A stretch of DNA of 64,000 nucleotides from Collinsella aerofaciens (GTDB lineage: Bacteria > Actinomycetota > Coriobacteriia > Coriobacteriales > Coriobacteriaceae): positions 23,346 to 87,345 of the forward strand of contig NZ_JADPCH010000009.1 in the NCBI RefSeq assembly GCF_015670745.1, read 5' to 3'. Position numbers and translations under genes: made by a program. Below are positions 1 to 8,304 of this stretch, in pieces; position 1 is the first letter of the stretch, and every line of letters starts with the position of its first letter. Under the pieces are notes generated by a model, which saw only the letters and a program-made list of their open reading frames with translations, did not search any database and was not told where the DNA came from.

Positions 1-1091
1 CGGATTACCCGCTGCAGAAGAAGCGCGCAACCGTCGAGTTCCTGCGCACCCAGCAGCACCTGCGCCCGCGCACCAACCTGTTCCGCGCCGTGTTCCGCAT
101 CCGCTCTGTCGCGGCTGCCGCCATCCACCGCTTCTTCCAGGAGCAGGGTTTTGTCTACGTCAACACCCCCATCATCACCACGAGTGACTGCGAAGGCGCC
201 GGCGAGATGTTCCGCGTGACCACGCTCGACCCCAAAAATCCGCCCCTCACCGAGTCCGGCGAGGTCGACTGGAGCCAGGACTTCTTTGGCAAGCATGCGA
301 ACCTCACCGTGTCCGGCCAGCTCAATGCCGAGAACTTTGCCATGGCCTTTGGCGACGTGTACACCTTTGGTCCCACCTTCCGCGCCGAGAACTCCAACAC
401 CACGCGCCACGCCGCCGAGTTTTGGATGATCGAGCCCGAGATGGCCTTTGCCGACCTTAACGACTACATGGACAACGCCGAGGCCATGCTCAAGTACGTC
501 CTCAAGGACGTTATGGCAACCTGCCCCGACGAGCTCAATATGCTCAACAAGTTTGTGGACAAGGGTCTGCTCGAGCGCCTGGACCATGTCGCCAACTCCG
601 ACTTTGCCCGCGTTACCTACACCGAGGCCGTCGAGATCCTGGAGCAGGCAGTCGCTGCTGGCCACCAGTTTGATTACCCCGTCAGCTGGGGCATCGACCT
701 GCAGACCGAGCACGAGCGCTTCCTGACCGAGGAGCACTTTAAGCGCCCTACCTTCGTGACCGACTACCCGGCCGAGATCAAGGCGTTCTACATGCGCATG
801 AACGAGGACGGCAAGACCGTCGCCGCCGCCGACTGCCTGGTTCCCGGTATCGGCGAGATTATCGGCGGCTCCCAGCGCGAGGAGCGCCTGGATCTGCTCG
901 AGGCCCGCATCAAGGACCTGGGCATGAATCCCGAGCAGTACAAGTACTACCTTGACCTGCGCCGCTACGGTTCCTGCAAGCACGCCGGCTACGGTCTGGG
1001 CTTCGAGCGCTTGGTCATGTATCTGACCGGCGTGGGCAACATCCGCGACGTCCTGCCGCACCCGCGCACCGTGGGCAACGCCGACTTCTAA
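1..1091 (+). CDS. asnS: Asparaginyl-tRNA synthetase, 5'-truncated by the window edge
   Basis: Class II aminoacyl-tRNA synthetase that charges tRNA-Asn with asparagine in the cytosol. The reading frame is open from base 3 of the window, so the start and the N-terminal anticodon-binding domain lie upstream; about 363 residues are visible. Motif 2 is seen as [20 protein letters not shown], a [12 protein letters not shown] block follows, and motif 3 is [15 protein letters not shown] near the C-terminus, which ends in the usual [14 protein letters not shown] tail. The [11 protein letters not shown] signature favours AsnRS over AspRS. A strong terminator follows 50 bases after the stop, so the gene ends its transcription unit. 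Confidence 0.96.
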   Translation, partial: DYPLQKKRATVEFLRTQQHLRPRTNLFRAVFRIRSVAAAAIHRFFQEQGFVYVNTPIITTSDCEGAGEMFRVTTLDPKNPPLTESGEVDWSQDFFGKHANLTVSGQLNAENFAMAFGDVYTFGPTFRAENSNTTRHAAEFWMIEPEMAFADLNDYMDNAEAMLKYVLKDVMATCPDELNMLNKFVDKGLLERLDHVANSDFARVTYTEAVEILEQAVAAGHQFDYPVSWGIDLQTEHERFLTEEHFKRPTFVTDYPAEIKAFYMRMNEDGKTVAAADCLVPGIGEIIGGSQREERLDLLEARIKDLGMNPEQYKYYLDLRRYGSCKHAGYGLGFERLVMYLTGVGNIRDVLPHPRTVGNADF

Positions 1092-1137
1092 TCGTCGGAC
1101 GCTAGCTCGCGTCGCCACACGCCAACGCTCATCGCAT

Positions 1138-1173
1138 AAGCGTCTCTCGACATCGGTCGAGAGACGCTTTTTT
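1138..1173 (+). terminator. Rho-independent terminator of asnS
   Basis: A 14-bp perfect stem (AAGCGTCTCTCGAC paired with its complement) with a 4-base loop is followed by six T. It lies about 50 bases after the asnS stop codon. Confidence 0.93.
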
Positions 1174-1349
1174 CAACAGCATCCGTCAAGCTTTTGGCAA
1201 GTTTTTGGTCAGTCGAGCAGGGCTGTTGAAAACTCGACCCGCCGTTTGCCGACGACTACCGACCGCCCAGAGCGCCCTGCGCCCCTGGGAAAGCCCCACG
1301 TCCTAGGCTCCATACCGTCGCCACCCAAAACGGAAAGGACGTGGGCACC

Positions 1350-2135
1350 ATGACCGAAGCCGCTGTTGAAACCTACGACACCACGACGAGAGGCGCCGCC
1401 TCGATGGCAGCCTATCGCGCCGTTCGAATCCTGCAACTATTAAGCGAAAACACCGGCGAGGACAAGGCCATGCTTTCCGATGAGTTGATCCAGCGCCTCG
1501 CCCATCCCGACGACCCCGCCCGCATGCCCATCTCGGCGGCGCGGCGCAGCATCTACACCGCCATCTCCGCGCTTCGCCATGCCGGATACGAAATTGAGTA
1601 CAAACGCGGCGTGGGCTACAAACTTCTTACCCGCCCGCTCACCGATGAAGAGATCATCCGGCTCCACGGTATGGTCATGCGCAACCGCTCCACGCCTATC
1701 GCTATCCGCAAGCGCATGGCGCAGCACTTAGTTGCCATGGCGAGCGCCGACGTTCGCGGCTACCTCGATACACCCGAACCCGCTCCAAGCGCAGACAGCA
1801 AGGCTACCAAGGCAACACGCACGCCCATCAAGCGCATCGACACGTGCGAGCTCGTCGAGCAGGCCATCGACCACGGAACCACGGTGAGTTTTGATATTTC
1901 GAGCGTCACGACACGCGGCGAAACCGAAGCAGCACGGATGACACTCCGCCCCTTTGCCATCAGGCAGCGCGATGGCATCTCGTATCTGCTGGGAACGGTC
2001 TACGACGCCCGAGGCACCGACGATACGCTGCGCACCGTCGAGATCGCCCGTATGAGAAACGTCAGCACGCGCCTGCTCGACGGCAAGAAGCTCTTCGCCG
2101 CCCTGGACGAGGACGACGCCTCCTCCGCCGCATAA
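1350..2135 (+). CDS. WYL-domain transcriptional regulator
   Basis: A DNA-binding regulator of the HTH plus WYL type. The N-terminal third carries a winged-helix-like segment (around ISAARRSIYTAISALRHAG) followed by the wing GYEIEYKRGVGYKL. The C-terminal part resembles a WYL ligand-sensing domain, with RPFAIRQRDGISYLLG matching the usual 'P..l...dg..YLlg' core. I chose the ATG at 1350 because GGAAAGGA lies 10 bases upstream, too close to serve the in-frame GTG at 1341. It is monocistronic between the asnS terminator and the promoter of the ABC importer. WYL proteins usually sense a nucleotide or single-stranded nucleic acid; the ligand and targets here are unknown. Confidence 0.75.
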   Translation: MTEAAVETYDTTTRGAASMAAYRAVRILQLLSENTGEDKAMLSDELIQRLAHPDDPARMPISAARRSIYTAISALRHAGYEIEYKRGVGYKLLTRPLTDEEIIRLHGMVMRNRSTPIAIRKRMAQHLVAMASADVRGYLDTPEPAPSADSKATKATRTPIKRIDTCELVEQAIDHGTTVSFDISSVTTRGETEAARMTLRPFAIRQRDGISYLLGTVYDARGTDDTLRTVEIARMRNVSTRLLDGKKLFAALDEDDASSAA

Positions 2136-2204
2136 GACCCTCCGCCGCCCATTCGACTACCCGTACCGCCCATCCGATTCTGTATTAAAAAACCCGCCAG
2201 GCTG

Positions 2205-2232
2205 TTGTAAAAATGGGCATCAGCGCTACTAT
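2205..2232 (+). promoter_or_regulatory. Probable sigma-70 promoter of the ABC importer operon
   Basis: TTGTAA (2205-2210) and TACTAT (2227-2232) are separated by 16 bases. A small hairpin with a TTGTCCC loop (2238-2263) lies in the leader before the lipoprotein gene at 2296. Confidence 0.55.
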
Positions 2233-2295
2233 AGTTCCACTTGCACTTTGTCCCAGTGCAGTGTTTCCAGCCATTTTTATACTGGGGGTAATGAT

Positions 2296-3276
2296 ATGAA
2301 GGACATCACCATCAGCCGCAGGAGCCTTCTGGTCTCCGCCGGCCTGCTCGCGCTCGCCCCGCTCGCCGGATGCGGCGGCAACTCTGGTTCCGGCTCTGCT
2401 GCCGCCGGTTCCGACTACACCATCGGCGTTCTGCAGCTCACCGAGCACTCCGCACTCGATGCCGCCAACGACGGCTTTGTCAAGGCCATCAAGGAGAGCG
2501 GCCTTAAGGTCAAGATTGACCAGAAGAACGCCCAGAACGACCAGTCCACGTGTAAGTCCATTGCCGACAAGTTTGTGGGCGACAACGTCAACCTGATTTA
2601 TGCCATCGCCACACCCGCCGCGCAGGCTGCCGCCGGCGCCACGGCCGATATCCCCATCGTGGGCTGTGCCATCACCGACTACGCCGCCTCCGGCCTGGTA
2701 CAGGACAACGACAAGCCGGGCACCAACGTCACGGGCGCTTCCGACCTCACCCCGGTCGCCGAGCAGCTCGAGATGATGCAGAAGGTCCTGCCCGACGTAA
2801 AGAAGGTCGGCCTACTCTACTGCACCGCCGAGTCCAACTCCGACGTCCAGATCAAGGCCGCCAAGAAAGAGCTCGACAAGCTGGGCCTCGAGTACACTGA
2901 CTTCACCGTCTCGAGCTCCAACGAGATTCAGTCCGTCGTCGAGTCTGCCGTGGGCAAGGTCGACGCGCTGTACTCCCCCACCGACAACACCATCGCCGCG
3001 GGTGCCTCGCAGGTCGGCCAGATCTGCAAGGAGAACAAGCTCCCCTTCGTGACTGGCGAGGAGGGCATGTGCAAGGCCGGCGGCCTGTTCACCCTCTCCA
3101 TCAACTACGAGGATCTGGGCTACGCCGCAGGCGAGATGGCCGTCAAGATCCTGAAGGGCGAAGCCAAGCCCGAGGACATGGCGATCAAGCACCTCTCAAG
3201 CAAGGACCTGGTCGTCGTCAAGAACGACGAAATGGCCGAGGCCCTGGGCATCGACCTTTCCGCCCTGGACGCGTAA
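2296..3276 (+). CDS. ABC transporter substrate-binding lipoprotein (ABC_sub_bind family)
   Basis: The extracytoplasmic solute-binding component of the importer encoded by the next two genes. The N-terminus has a signal peptide with an SRRSLL twin-arginine-like motif, a hydrophobic stretch and the lipobox LAGC, so the mature protein should be lipid-anchored at Cys 22. The body fits the PF04392 family (two-lobed, YTIGVLQLTEHSALD start, then IYAIATPAAQAA), which includes TrpX-type tryptophan-binding proteins. The ATG at 2296 is preceded by a GGGGG box and is the only start that gives a proper signal peptide. Substrate could be tryptophan, another aromatic compound or a small solute; the sequence alone does not settle it. 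Confidence 0.87.
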   Translation: MKDITISRRSLLVSAGLLALAPLAGCGGNSGSGSAAAGSDYTIGVLQLTEHSALDAANDGFVKAIKESGLKVKIDQKNAQNDQSTCKSIADKFVGDNVNLIYAIATPAAQAAAGATADIPIVGCAITDYAASGLVQDNDKPGTNVTGASDLTPVAEQLEMMQKVLPDVKKVGLLYCTAESNSDVQIKAAKKELDKLGLEYTDFTVSSSNEIQSVVESAVGKVDALYSPTDNTIAAGASQVGQICKENKLPFVTGEEGMCKAGGLFTLSINYEDLGYAAGEMAVKILKGEAKPEDMAIKHLSSKDLVVVKNDEMAEALGIDLSALDA

Positions 3277-3344
3277 TGCCATACGCAGCATGCGTCTAGA
3301 GCCCGTGCTCGCGCTTTAGCCGCGTTATTCAATATCTGAGCCAC

Positions 3345-3383
3345 AGGGGCGGGCGCTGTAGACCGGCGTCCGCCCTGCTTGTT
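3345..3383 (+). terminator. Hairpin between lipoprotein and permease genes
   Basis: A GC-rich imperfect stem (AGGGGCGGGCGC against GCGTCCGCCCTGCTT) is followed by TTGTTT. It sits in the 203-base gap after the lipoprotein gene and probably acts as a partial terminator that lowers permease expression relative to the binding protein. Confidence 0.55.
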
Positions 3384-3479
3384 TCAGGTAAAACAAAACG
3401 TCTGTCCGTAACTCTTCTATGCATTGTTACCGCTATTATGGTGAATCACGTGTCCACCCTATCCTAGGAGGTATGAAGC

Positions 3480-4403
3480 ATGCTCATTGCATTGCAGGGC
3501 GCCGTTTCGCAGGGCGTCCTCTGGGGCATTATGGTGCTTGGCGTGTTTATCACGTTCCGCCTGCTCGACATTCCCGATATGACCTGCGACGGCAGCTTTG
3601 CCCTCGGCGGCTGCGTCTGCGCTGTGCTCATCGTCAATAACAACGTCGACCCGCTGTTCGCCGTGCTGGCCGGTATGTGCGCCGGCGCCATCGCGGGCGC
3701 CGTCACGGGCATTCTGACCACCGTCTTTGAGATTCCCGCGATCCTCGCCGGAATCCTCACCCAGATCAGCCTGTGGTCCATCAACCTGCGCATCATGGGC
3801 AAATCCAATACGCCCATTCTTGCCAAGGGCACCGTGTTTTCGGCCGTCAGCAATATGACCGGCCTGCCGCAGTCCACCGTTGCCATCATCTTGGGCATCC
3901 TGCTCGCCGTGGCTATCGTTGCCATCCTGTATTGGTTCTTTGGCACCGAGATTGGCTCGGCGCTGCGCGCCACCGGCAACAACGAGTACATGATCCGCGC
4001 CCTGGGCGTCAACACCAACTCCACCAAGATGATCGCCCTCGTGCTCTCCAACGCCCTCATCGGCCTTTCGGGCGCGCTCATCTGCCAGAGCCAAAAGTAT
4101 GCCGACATTGGTATGGGCACCGGTGCCATCGTTATCGGTCTTGCCGCCATTGTTATCGGTGAGGTGCTCGGCCGTCTGCTGCCCGGCGGCCTCACGCAGT
4201 TTAGCGTCCGTCTTGCCTCCGCCGTCTTTGGCTCCGTGGTGTACTTCCTTATCCGCGCCATCGTGCTGCAGTTGGGCATGGACGCCAACGACATGAAGCT
4301 GCTTTCCGCCGTAATTGTCGCTGTGGCCCTGTGCGTACCCGTGGTTTGGGAGCGCTATAAGCTCCGCAGCTCCTACACGAAGGGAGATGAGGCAGATGCT
4401 TAA
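3480..4403 (+). CDS. ABC transporter permease (branched-chain/TrpY-like)
   Basis: The membrane-spanning subunit of the importer. It has about 307 residues and eight to nine hydrophobic segments, of the BPD_transp_2 class that includes LivH and the permeases paired with PF04392 binding proteins. GSALRATGNNEYMIRALGVN is the typical cytoplasmic loop that contacts the ATPase. The start at 3480 is served by AGGAGGT eight bases upstream; an ATG at 3473 is out of frame. The 3' end overlaps the ATPase gene by 8 bases, indicating translational coupling. Confidence 0.86.
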   Translation: MLIALQGAVSQGVLWGIMVLGVFITFRLLDIPDMTCDGSFALGGCVCAVLIVNNNVDPLFAVLAGMCAGAIAGAVTGILTTVFEIPAILAGILTQISLWSINLRIMGKSNTPILAKGTVFSAVSNMTGLPQSTVAIILGILLAVAIVAILYWFFGTEIGSALRATGNNEYMIRALGVNTNSTKMIALVLSNALIGLSGALICQSQKYADIGMGTGAIVIGLAAIVIGEVLGRLLPGGLTQFSVRLASAVFGSVVYFLIRAIVLQLGMDANDMKLLSAVIVAVALCVPVVWERYKLRSSYTKGDEADA

Positions 4404-5190
4404 GCTCTCGCACGTCAAGAAGACCTTTAACAAGGGCACCGTCACCGAGAAGCGCGCGCTCACCGGCGTCGACCTCACCCTGAATGACGGCGACTTTGTA
4501 ACCGTGATCGGCGGCAACGGCGCCGGCAAGTCCACGCTGCTCAACATGATCGCCGGCGTGTACCCGCTCGATTCGGGCGTTATTGAGCTCGACGGCACCG
4601 ACATCTCGCGCCTGAGCGAGTCGCAGCGCGCCAAGTACCTGGGCCGCGTGTTTCAGGACCCCATGCGCGGTACCGCTGCCGACATGCAAATCGCCGAGAA
4701 CCTGGCCCTCGCCAAGCGTCGCGGCCAGCGTCGCGGCCTTTCGTGGGGCGTCACCAAGGCCGAGAAAGATGAGTACGTTGAGCTGCTCAAGCGCCTGGAC
4801 CTTGGTCTGGACACGCGTCTCAACGCCAAGGTCGGCCTGCTCTCGGGCGGCCAGCGCCAGGCACTCACCCTGTTGATGGCCACGCTCACCAGGCCGCGCC
4901 TGCTGCTGCTCGACGAGCACACCGCGGCCCTCGACCCCAAGACGGCCTCTAAGGTGCTTAACCTGACCGAGGAGATCGTCGACGAGAACCACCTGACCAC
5001 GCTCATGGTCACGCACAACATGAACGACGCCATCCGTCTGGGCAACCGTCTGATCATGATGCACGAAGGCCACGTGATCTACGACGTGGCGGGCGATGAG
5101 AAGAAGTCGCTCACCGTAGCCGACCTGCTGCAGAAGTTCGAGGAGGTCTCGGGAGGCGAGCTCGCCAACGACCGCATGCTGCTGAGCTAA
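4396..5190 (+). CDS. ABC transporter ATP-binding protein
   Basis: The nucleotide-binding subunit that powers the preceding permease and lipoprotein. Walker A is GGNGAGKST, the signature motif is LSGGQRQAL, and Walker B is LLLLDEHTAALD followed by the H-loop in MVTHN. I placed the start at ATG 4396, inside the permease 3' end. A longer in-frame start at 4315 would only add residues copied from the permease coding region. The TAA stop leads directly into a 42-base hairpin repeat at 5189-5230 that probably ends transcription. Confidence 0.92.
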   Translation: MLKLSHVKKTFNKGTVTEKRALTGVDLTLNDGDFVTVIGGNGAGKSTLLNMIAGVYPLDSGVIELDGTDISRLSESQRAKYLGRVFQDPMRGTAADMQIAENLALAKRRGQRRGLSWGVTKAEKDEYVELLKRLDLGLDTRLNAKVGLLSGGQRQALTLLMATLTRPRLLLLDEHTAALDPKTASKVLNLTEEIVDENHLTTLMVTHNMNDAIRLGNRLIMMHEGHVIYDVAGDEKKSLTVADLLQKFEEVSGGELANDRMLLS

Positions 5191-5230
5191 AACCTGCCAA
5201 AAAAGGGACAGGTTTATTTTGGTAGGTTTT
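5189..5230 (+). repeat. CTGTCCC-loop hairpin A (terminator-like, at ATPase stop codon)
   Basis: Arms AAAACCTGCCAAAA and TTTTGGTAGGTTTT pair over 14 bp with one G-T wobble, and the loop contains GGGACAGG. The left arm begins inside the TAA stop of the ATPase gene. A nearly identical element in reverse orientation is at 46881-46916. Confidence 0.85.
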
Positions 5231-5245
5231 ATCTGCGCAAACGTC

Positions 5246-5285
5246 AAAACCGCCGCAAAGGGACAGACGCCCTTGCGGCGGTTTT
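5246..5285 (+). repeat. CTGTCCC-loop hairpin B
   Basis: A perfect 13-bp stem of AAAACCGCCGCAA and its complement encloses a 14-base loop with GGGACAG. It ends in a T run and follows hairpin A by 15 bases. Confidence 0.85.
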
Positions 5286-5348
5286 CGCATATTATGTCGA
5301 TAATCCAGCGTCAGCAGGAACTACTGGTTAAGGACTAAGGAAACTGCC

Positions 5349-5512
5349 ACGAGAAGCTCTCTTCCCCGTCTCGCCTTGACCGCCGCACTCCTTGCCGGCG
5401 TGCTCGCCGGCGCCCCAGCTTACGCCACCGCGGCCACCCCATCTCAAGTTATCGGCCCGTCCGATGTGACCGGACGGGCTTCTTGGTGGGTATCATGGTT
5501 GGACGATCATTA
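5349..5512 (+). pseudogene. Decayed secreted-protein start with ACG in place of a start codon
   Basis: Reading from ACG at 5349, the frame gives a classic signal peptide: TRSSLPRLALTAALLAGVL, then AGAPAYATA with an AxA cleavage site, about 54 residues in all before a stop at 5510. AAGGA lies about eight bases upstream, where a ribosome-binding site would be. The only thing missing is an ATG; a single T-to-C change would explain it. The frame runs into a terminator-like hairpin at 5455-5485. This looks like the start and the terminator of a former exported protein joined by an internal deletion. It is inference; a very short exported peptide using a non-standard start is the alternative. Confidence 0.5.
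5455..5485 (+). terminator. Terminator-like hairpin
   Basis: GCCCGTCC and GGACGGGC pair over 8 bp and are followed by TTCTT. It lies 43 bases before the mscS start and probably belongs to the decayed gene upstream. Confidence 0.65.
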
Positions 5513-5527
5513 GGAGGTTTTCCCTAC

Positions 5528-6295
5528 ATGGAATTGTTTGAGCCGATTCTTCATTTCTTTGCACAACGATGGGTCCACAACATCATCTGGGCCGTCATCT
5601 TGGCGATAGGCACCGCCGTCGCCGCCGAGGTCGTATCCAAGACCCTGAACCATCTGCTTAACCGTGACGATAACCCGCTTCCGGCATCAAGTATCTTCAT
5701 CAACATCGCGCGCGCCGTCATCTGGATGATTGGCGGCAGCTTTATCCTCGACAACTGCTTTGGCATTAACGCAAACGCGCTCGTCGCCGCTCTTGGCGTC
5801 GGCGGCATCGCCATCTCGCTCGGCTTTCAGGACACGCTGTCAAACCTTATCGGCGGCATGCAAGTGACCTTTATGGGCATCATCAAACCCGGCGACAATA
5901 TCGAGGTCGGCGGCGTATCCGGCGTGGTCCAAGACATCACTTGGCGTCATACAACGATTGAGGATGCCTGTGGACAGACCATCATTGTGCCCAACTCCAA
6001 CATCTCCAAGAACACGCTCGTGCATTTGATGCCCTTTGGACGCGTGGCCGTGCCCGTTGCTGTAAAGGACACGTCTAAGTGGGCTTCCCTTGACGTGCTG
6101 GCAGACGAGCTCACGAGCGCAACCAAAACGGCCGTCTCGCCCATCTCGGGCTTTGACAAAGAGCCCTACGTGCTCTTTAGCGAAATCGGCGACTTTGGCA
6201 TCAAAGGAAAGATCATCTTTATCGTCAGCGACGACAGCACCACTTTCACCGCTGCCGACGCCTGCATCCGCGCCATCGCCCCCATCATCGCCTAA
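5528..6295 (+). CDS. mscS: Small-conductance mechanosensitive channel, MscS family
   Basis: A membrane channel that opens under membrane tension and releases solutes during hypo-osmotic shock. About 255 residues with three hydrophobic segments; the third, pore-lining helix is seen in NALVAALGVGGIAISLGFQD with the Gly/Ala packing typical of MscS TM3. The beta domain follows in IKPGDNIEVGGVSGVVQDIT and IIVPNSNISKNTLVH. I chose ATG 5528, which has AGGAGGT eight bases upstream, over the longer frame starting at 5483. The stop codon lies inside the left arm of hairpin C. Confidence 0.92.
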   Translation: MELFEPILHFFAQRWVHNIIWAVILAIGTAVAAEVVSKTLNHLLNRDDNPLPASSIFINIARAVIWMIGGSFILDNCFGINANALVAALGVGGIAISLGFQDTLSNLIGGMQVTFMGIIKPGDNIEVGGVSGVVQDITWRHTTIEDACGQTIIVPNSNISKNTLVHLMPFGRVAVPVAVKDTSKWASLDVLADELTSATKTAVSPISGFDKEPYVLFSEIGDFGIKGKIIFIVSDDSTTFTAADACIRAIAPIIA

Positions 6296-6332
6296 ACCAC
6301 CGCAAAGGGGTCAGGCATCTTTGTAGTGGTTT
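6294..6332 (+). repeat. CTGTCCC-loop hairpin C (variant GGGGTCAGG, at mscS stop)
   Basis: Arms AAACCACCGCAAA and TTTGTAGTGGTTT pair over 13 bp with one wobble and one mismatch. The loop contains GGGGTCAGGCATC. The left arm begins at the last two bases of the mscS stop codon. Confidence 0.78.
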
Positions 6333-6387
6333 TCATTCGTGGTACCATGGTTCATATAGTTGTTTAAACGACTAAGGGAGCAACATT

Positions 6388-8304
6388 ATGGAAGAGGCCT
6401 ATCGTCAAGCACGCAAGCGCGGCGAGCAAGGACGTCGACGCGCCATTAGCCAAAGCGAGCATCCATACCTTACGGACCTCGATAGCTTGGTTGCTCAGCT
6501 CCCCTTAGGTCAGCGAGTGAGCGTCGGCCTGCGGGATATTCCGCTCGAAATGGTCGTCGGCACGGTCACCAAGGGCCGTCAGCCCGCCTTTTCATGCAAC
6601 TTTATGCCCCTGCTGCCGTTTAACACCGAGTTCGCCCGCAAGTGGTCCAACCTCTACGACATCCAGGTAACCGAGGGCTATCGCGACCCCATCATCGTCA
6701 CCGAGTTCATGCATCGGTTCTATGTCCAGGAAGGCAACAAACGCGTCAGTGTCCTCAAATTCCTGGACGCTCCAACGGTTTCGGCCAGGGTCACCCGTCT
6801 CTACCCCGGCACATGGGATTCCGTCGAAAGCCGCCTGTACGGTGAATTCTGCGCGTTTTGGCGCGTCTGCCCCCTATACGAGATCGAGTTCTCGCGTGAG
6901 GGAAGCTACGAGACGCTCGCCAAGATGCTCGGTCAGAATCTTATCGAAAAATGGCCGCAGAAAAAGGTCGACTACCTACGCCACACCTTCCTGCTCTTTA
7001 AGCGCGCCTACCTTCGCGCAGGCGGCGACCACCTGGACATTACGCCTGCCGACGCCATGCTCGTCTACCTCAATGTGTACAACCAGGACCGCCTGCTGGA
7101 TACGCCGACGGATATCGTCGTAAACCGCCTGTGCAAGATTTGGCGCGAGCTGGTCATTGCCGGCAAAAATGACGAGGACAAGGTCGATCTTGTCGAAGCG
7201 CCGAGCGTCGATGAGGAGGAGTCGCCCACCAAGTCCACCTCCGGCGTGCTCAACTTCTTTATGGGCAAGACTGTCTATTCGACGGCCAACCCCCTGCGCA
7301 TCGCCTTTATCCATGAGTTCCCCTGTGCGGCGTCGAGCTGGGACAGTCTGCACGACCAAGGACGCCAGTATCTCGATGAGCACTTTGACGGTATCGTGCG
7401 CACCGAGGCGTTCGAGGACTGTCACGATCCGGACGTGTTCTACGCCGCCGTGAAAACGGCTGTCAAACATGGAGACAACGTCATCTTCTCGACCTCGCAC
7501 CGCCTGATGGAATACACGCTCAGAGCTGCCGTTGAGTATCCCCAGGTTCGGTTCCTCAACTGCTCTATCGGCCTTCCCCACCAAAGCGTCCGTTCGTACT
7601 TTGGCAAGATGTACGAGGCCAAGTTCCTCCTGGGCGCCCTTGCCGCCAGCATGGCAGACAACCATCGCATCGGCTACCACGCGTCGGTCTTCGCATCCGG
7701 CGCGCTCAGCGAGATCAATGCCTTTGCCATCGGTGCCTCGCTGCTCGACCCCCGCGCGCAAATTATCCTCACCTGGGGCGATGTACCCGCCGGCGGTCTT
7801 GCCGAGGCCATGTGCCGCGAAGGCGTGAGCGTCATGACCGGCGCTGACATGTCAAAGTCGCTCGAAGACCCTACGGCCTACGGACTCCACCGCCTGGTCG
7901 ATGGCAAGGTTTCCGGCATCGCCATGCCGGTATGGAACTGGGGCCGTTACTACGAGCTCATCGTTCGCAGCCTTCTGCACGGCACGTGGGACGAGACCAG
8001 CGATGACAACCAAGTGCGCGCCGTCAACTACTGGTACGGCATGAGCTCTGGCGTTATCGACATCCGTTACGCTCCGGGCCTACCCTACCAGACGCGCAAA
8101 CTCGTGCAGTTGCTCCGTAACGGCATTGTTGAGGGATCCATCAACCCCTTTGGCGGCGAGCTCCACAGCCAGAACGGCGTGGTACAGATCGAAGGCTTCC
8201 CTCCGCTGCCGAGCACGCAGATTGTCGAGATGAATTGGCTGGCGGATAACGTGGTAGGCACCATTCCGCAGCTCGACGATGAGCCGAAAGTCCCTGCCCT
8301 ATGA
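6388..8304 (+). CDS. Cytosolic BMP-family-like protein with N-terminal ParB-like region
   Basis: A 638-residue protein with no signal peptide or lipobox. The C-terminal part, from about residue 300, resembles the BMP (basic membrane protein / PnrA) periplasmic-binding fold: LRIAFIHEFPCAASSWD, a repeated Rossmann-like pattern, and HQSVRSYFGKMYEAKFLLGA, close to the 'YfGk.yEa.YLaG' region of nucleoside-binding lipoproteins. The N-terminal part contains RDPIIVTEFMHRFYVQEGN followed by KRVSVLK, reminiscent of ParB/sulfiredoxin-like folds. The stop overlaps the start of the phosphoesterase gene (ATGA), so the two are translationally coupled. Lacking an export signal, it is more likely a cytosolic sensor of a nucleoside-like ligand than a transport subunit. 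Function is not known. Confidence 0.7.
   Translation: MEEAYRQARKRGEQGRRRAISQSEHPYLTDLDSLVAQLPLGQRVSVGLRDIPLEMVVGTVTKGRQPAFSCNFMPLLPFNTEFARKWSNLYDIQVTEGYRDPIIVTEFMHRFYVQEGNKRVSVLKFLDAPTVSARVTRLYPGTWDSVESRLYGEFCAFWRVCPLYEIEFSREGSYETLAKMLGQNLIEKWPQKKVDYLRHTFLLFKRAYLRAGGDHLDITPADAMLVYLNVYNQDRLLDTPTDIVVNRLCKIWRELVIAGKNDEDKVDLVEAPSVDEEESPTKSTSGVLNFFMGKTVYSTANPLRIAFIHEFPCAASSWDSLHDQGRQYLDEHFDGIVRTEAFEDCHDPDVFYAAVKTAVKHGDNVIFSTSHRLMEYTLRAAVEYPQVRFLNCSIGLPHQSVRSYFGKMYEAKFLLGALAASMADNHRIGYHASVFASGALSEINAFAIGASLLDPRAQIILTWGDVPAGGLAEAMCREGVSVMTGADMSKSLEDPTAYGLHRLVDGKVSGIAMPVWNWGRYYELIVRSLLHGTWDETSDDNQVRAVNYWYGMSSGVIDIRYAPGLPYQTRKLVQLLRNGIVEGSINPFGGELHSQNGVVQIEGFPPLPSTQIVEMNWLADNVVGTIPQLDDEPKVPAL

Noticed and set aside
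2238..2263. Leader hairpin with TTGTCCC loop before the ABC lipoprotein as a member of the CTGTCCC family
   Set aside because: The loop shares only GTCCC, the stem lies in a 5' leader rather than at a 3' end, and the flanking pattern differs.
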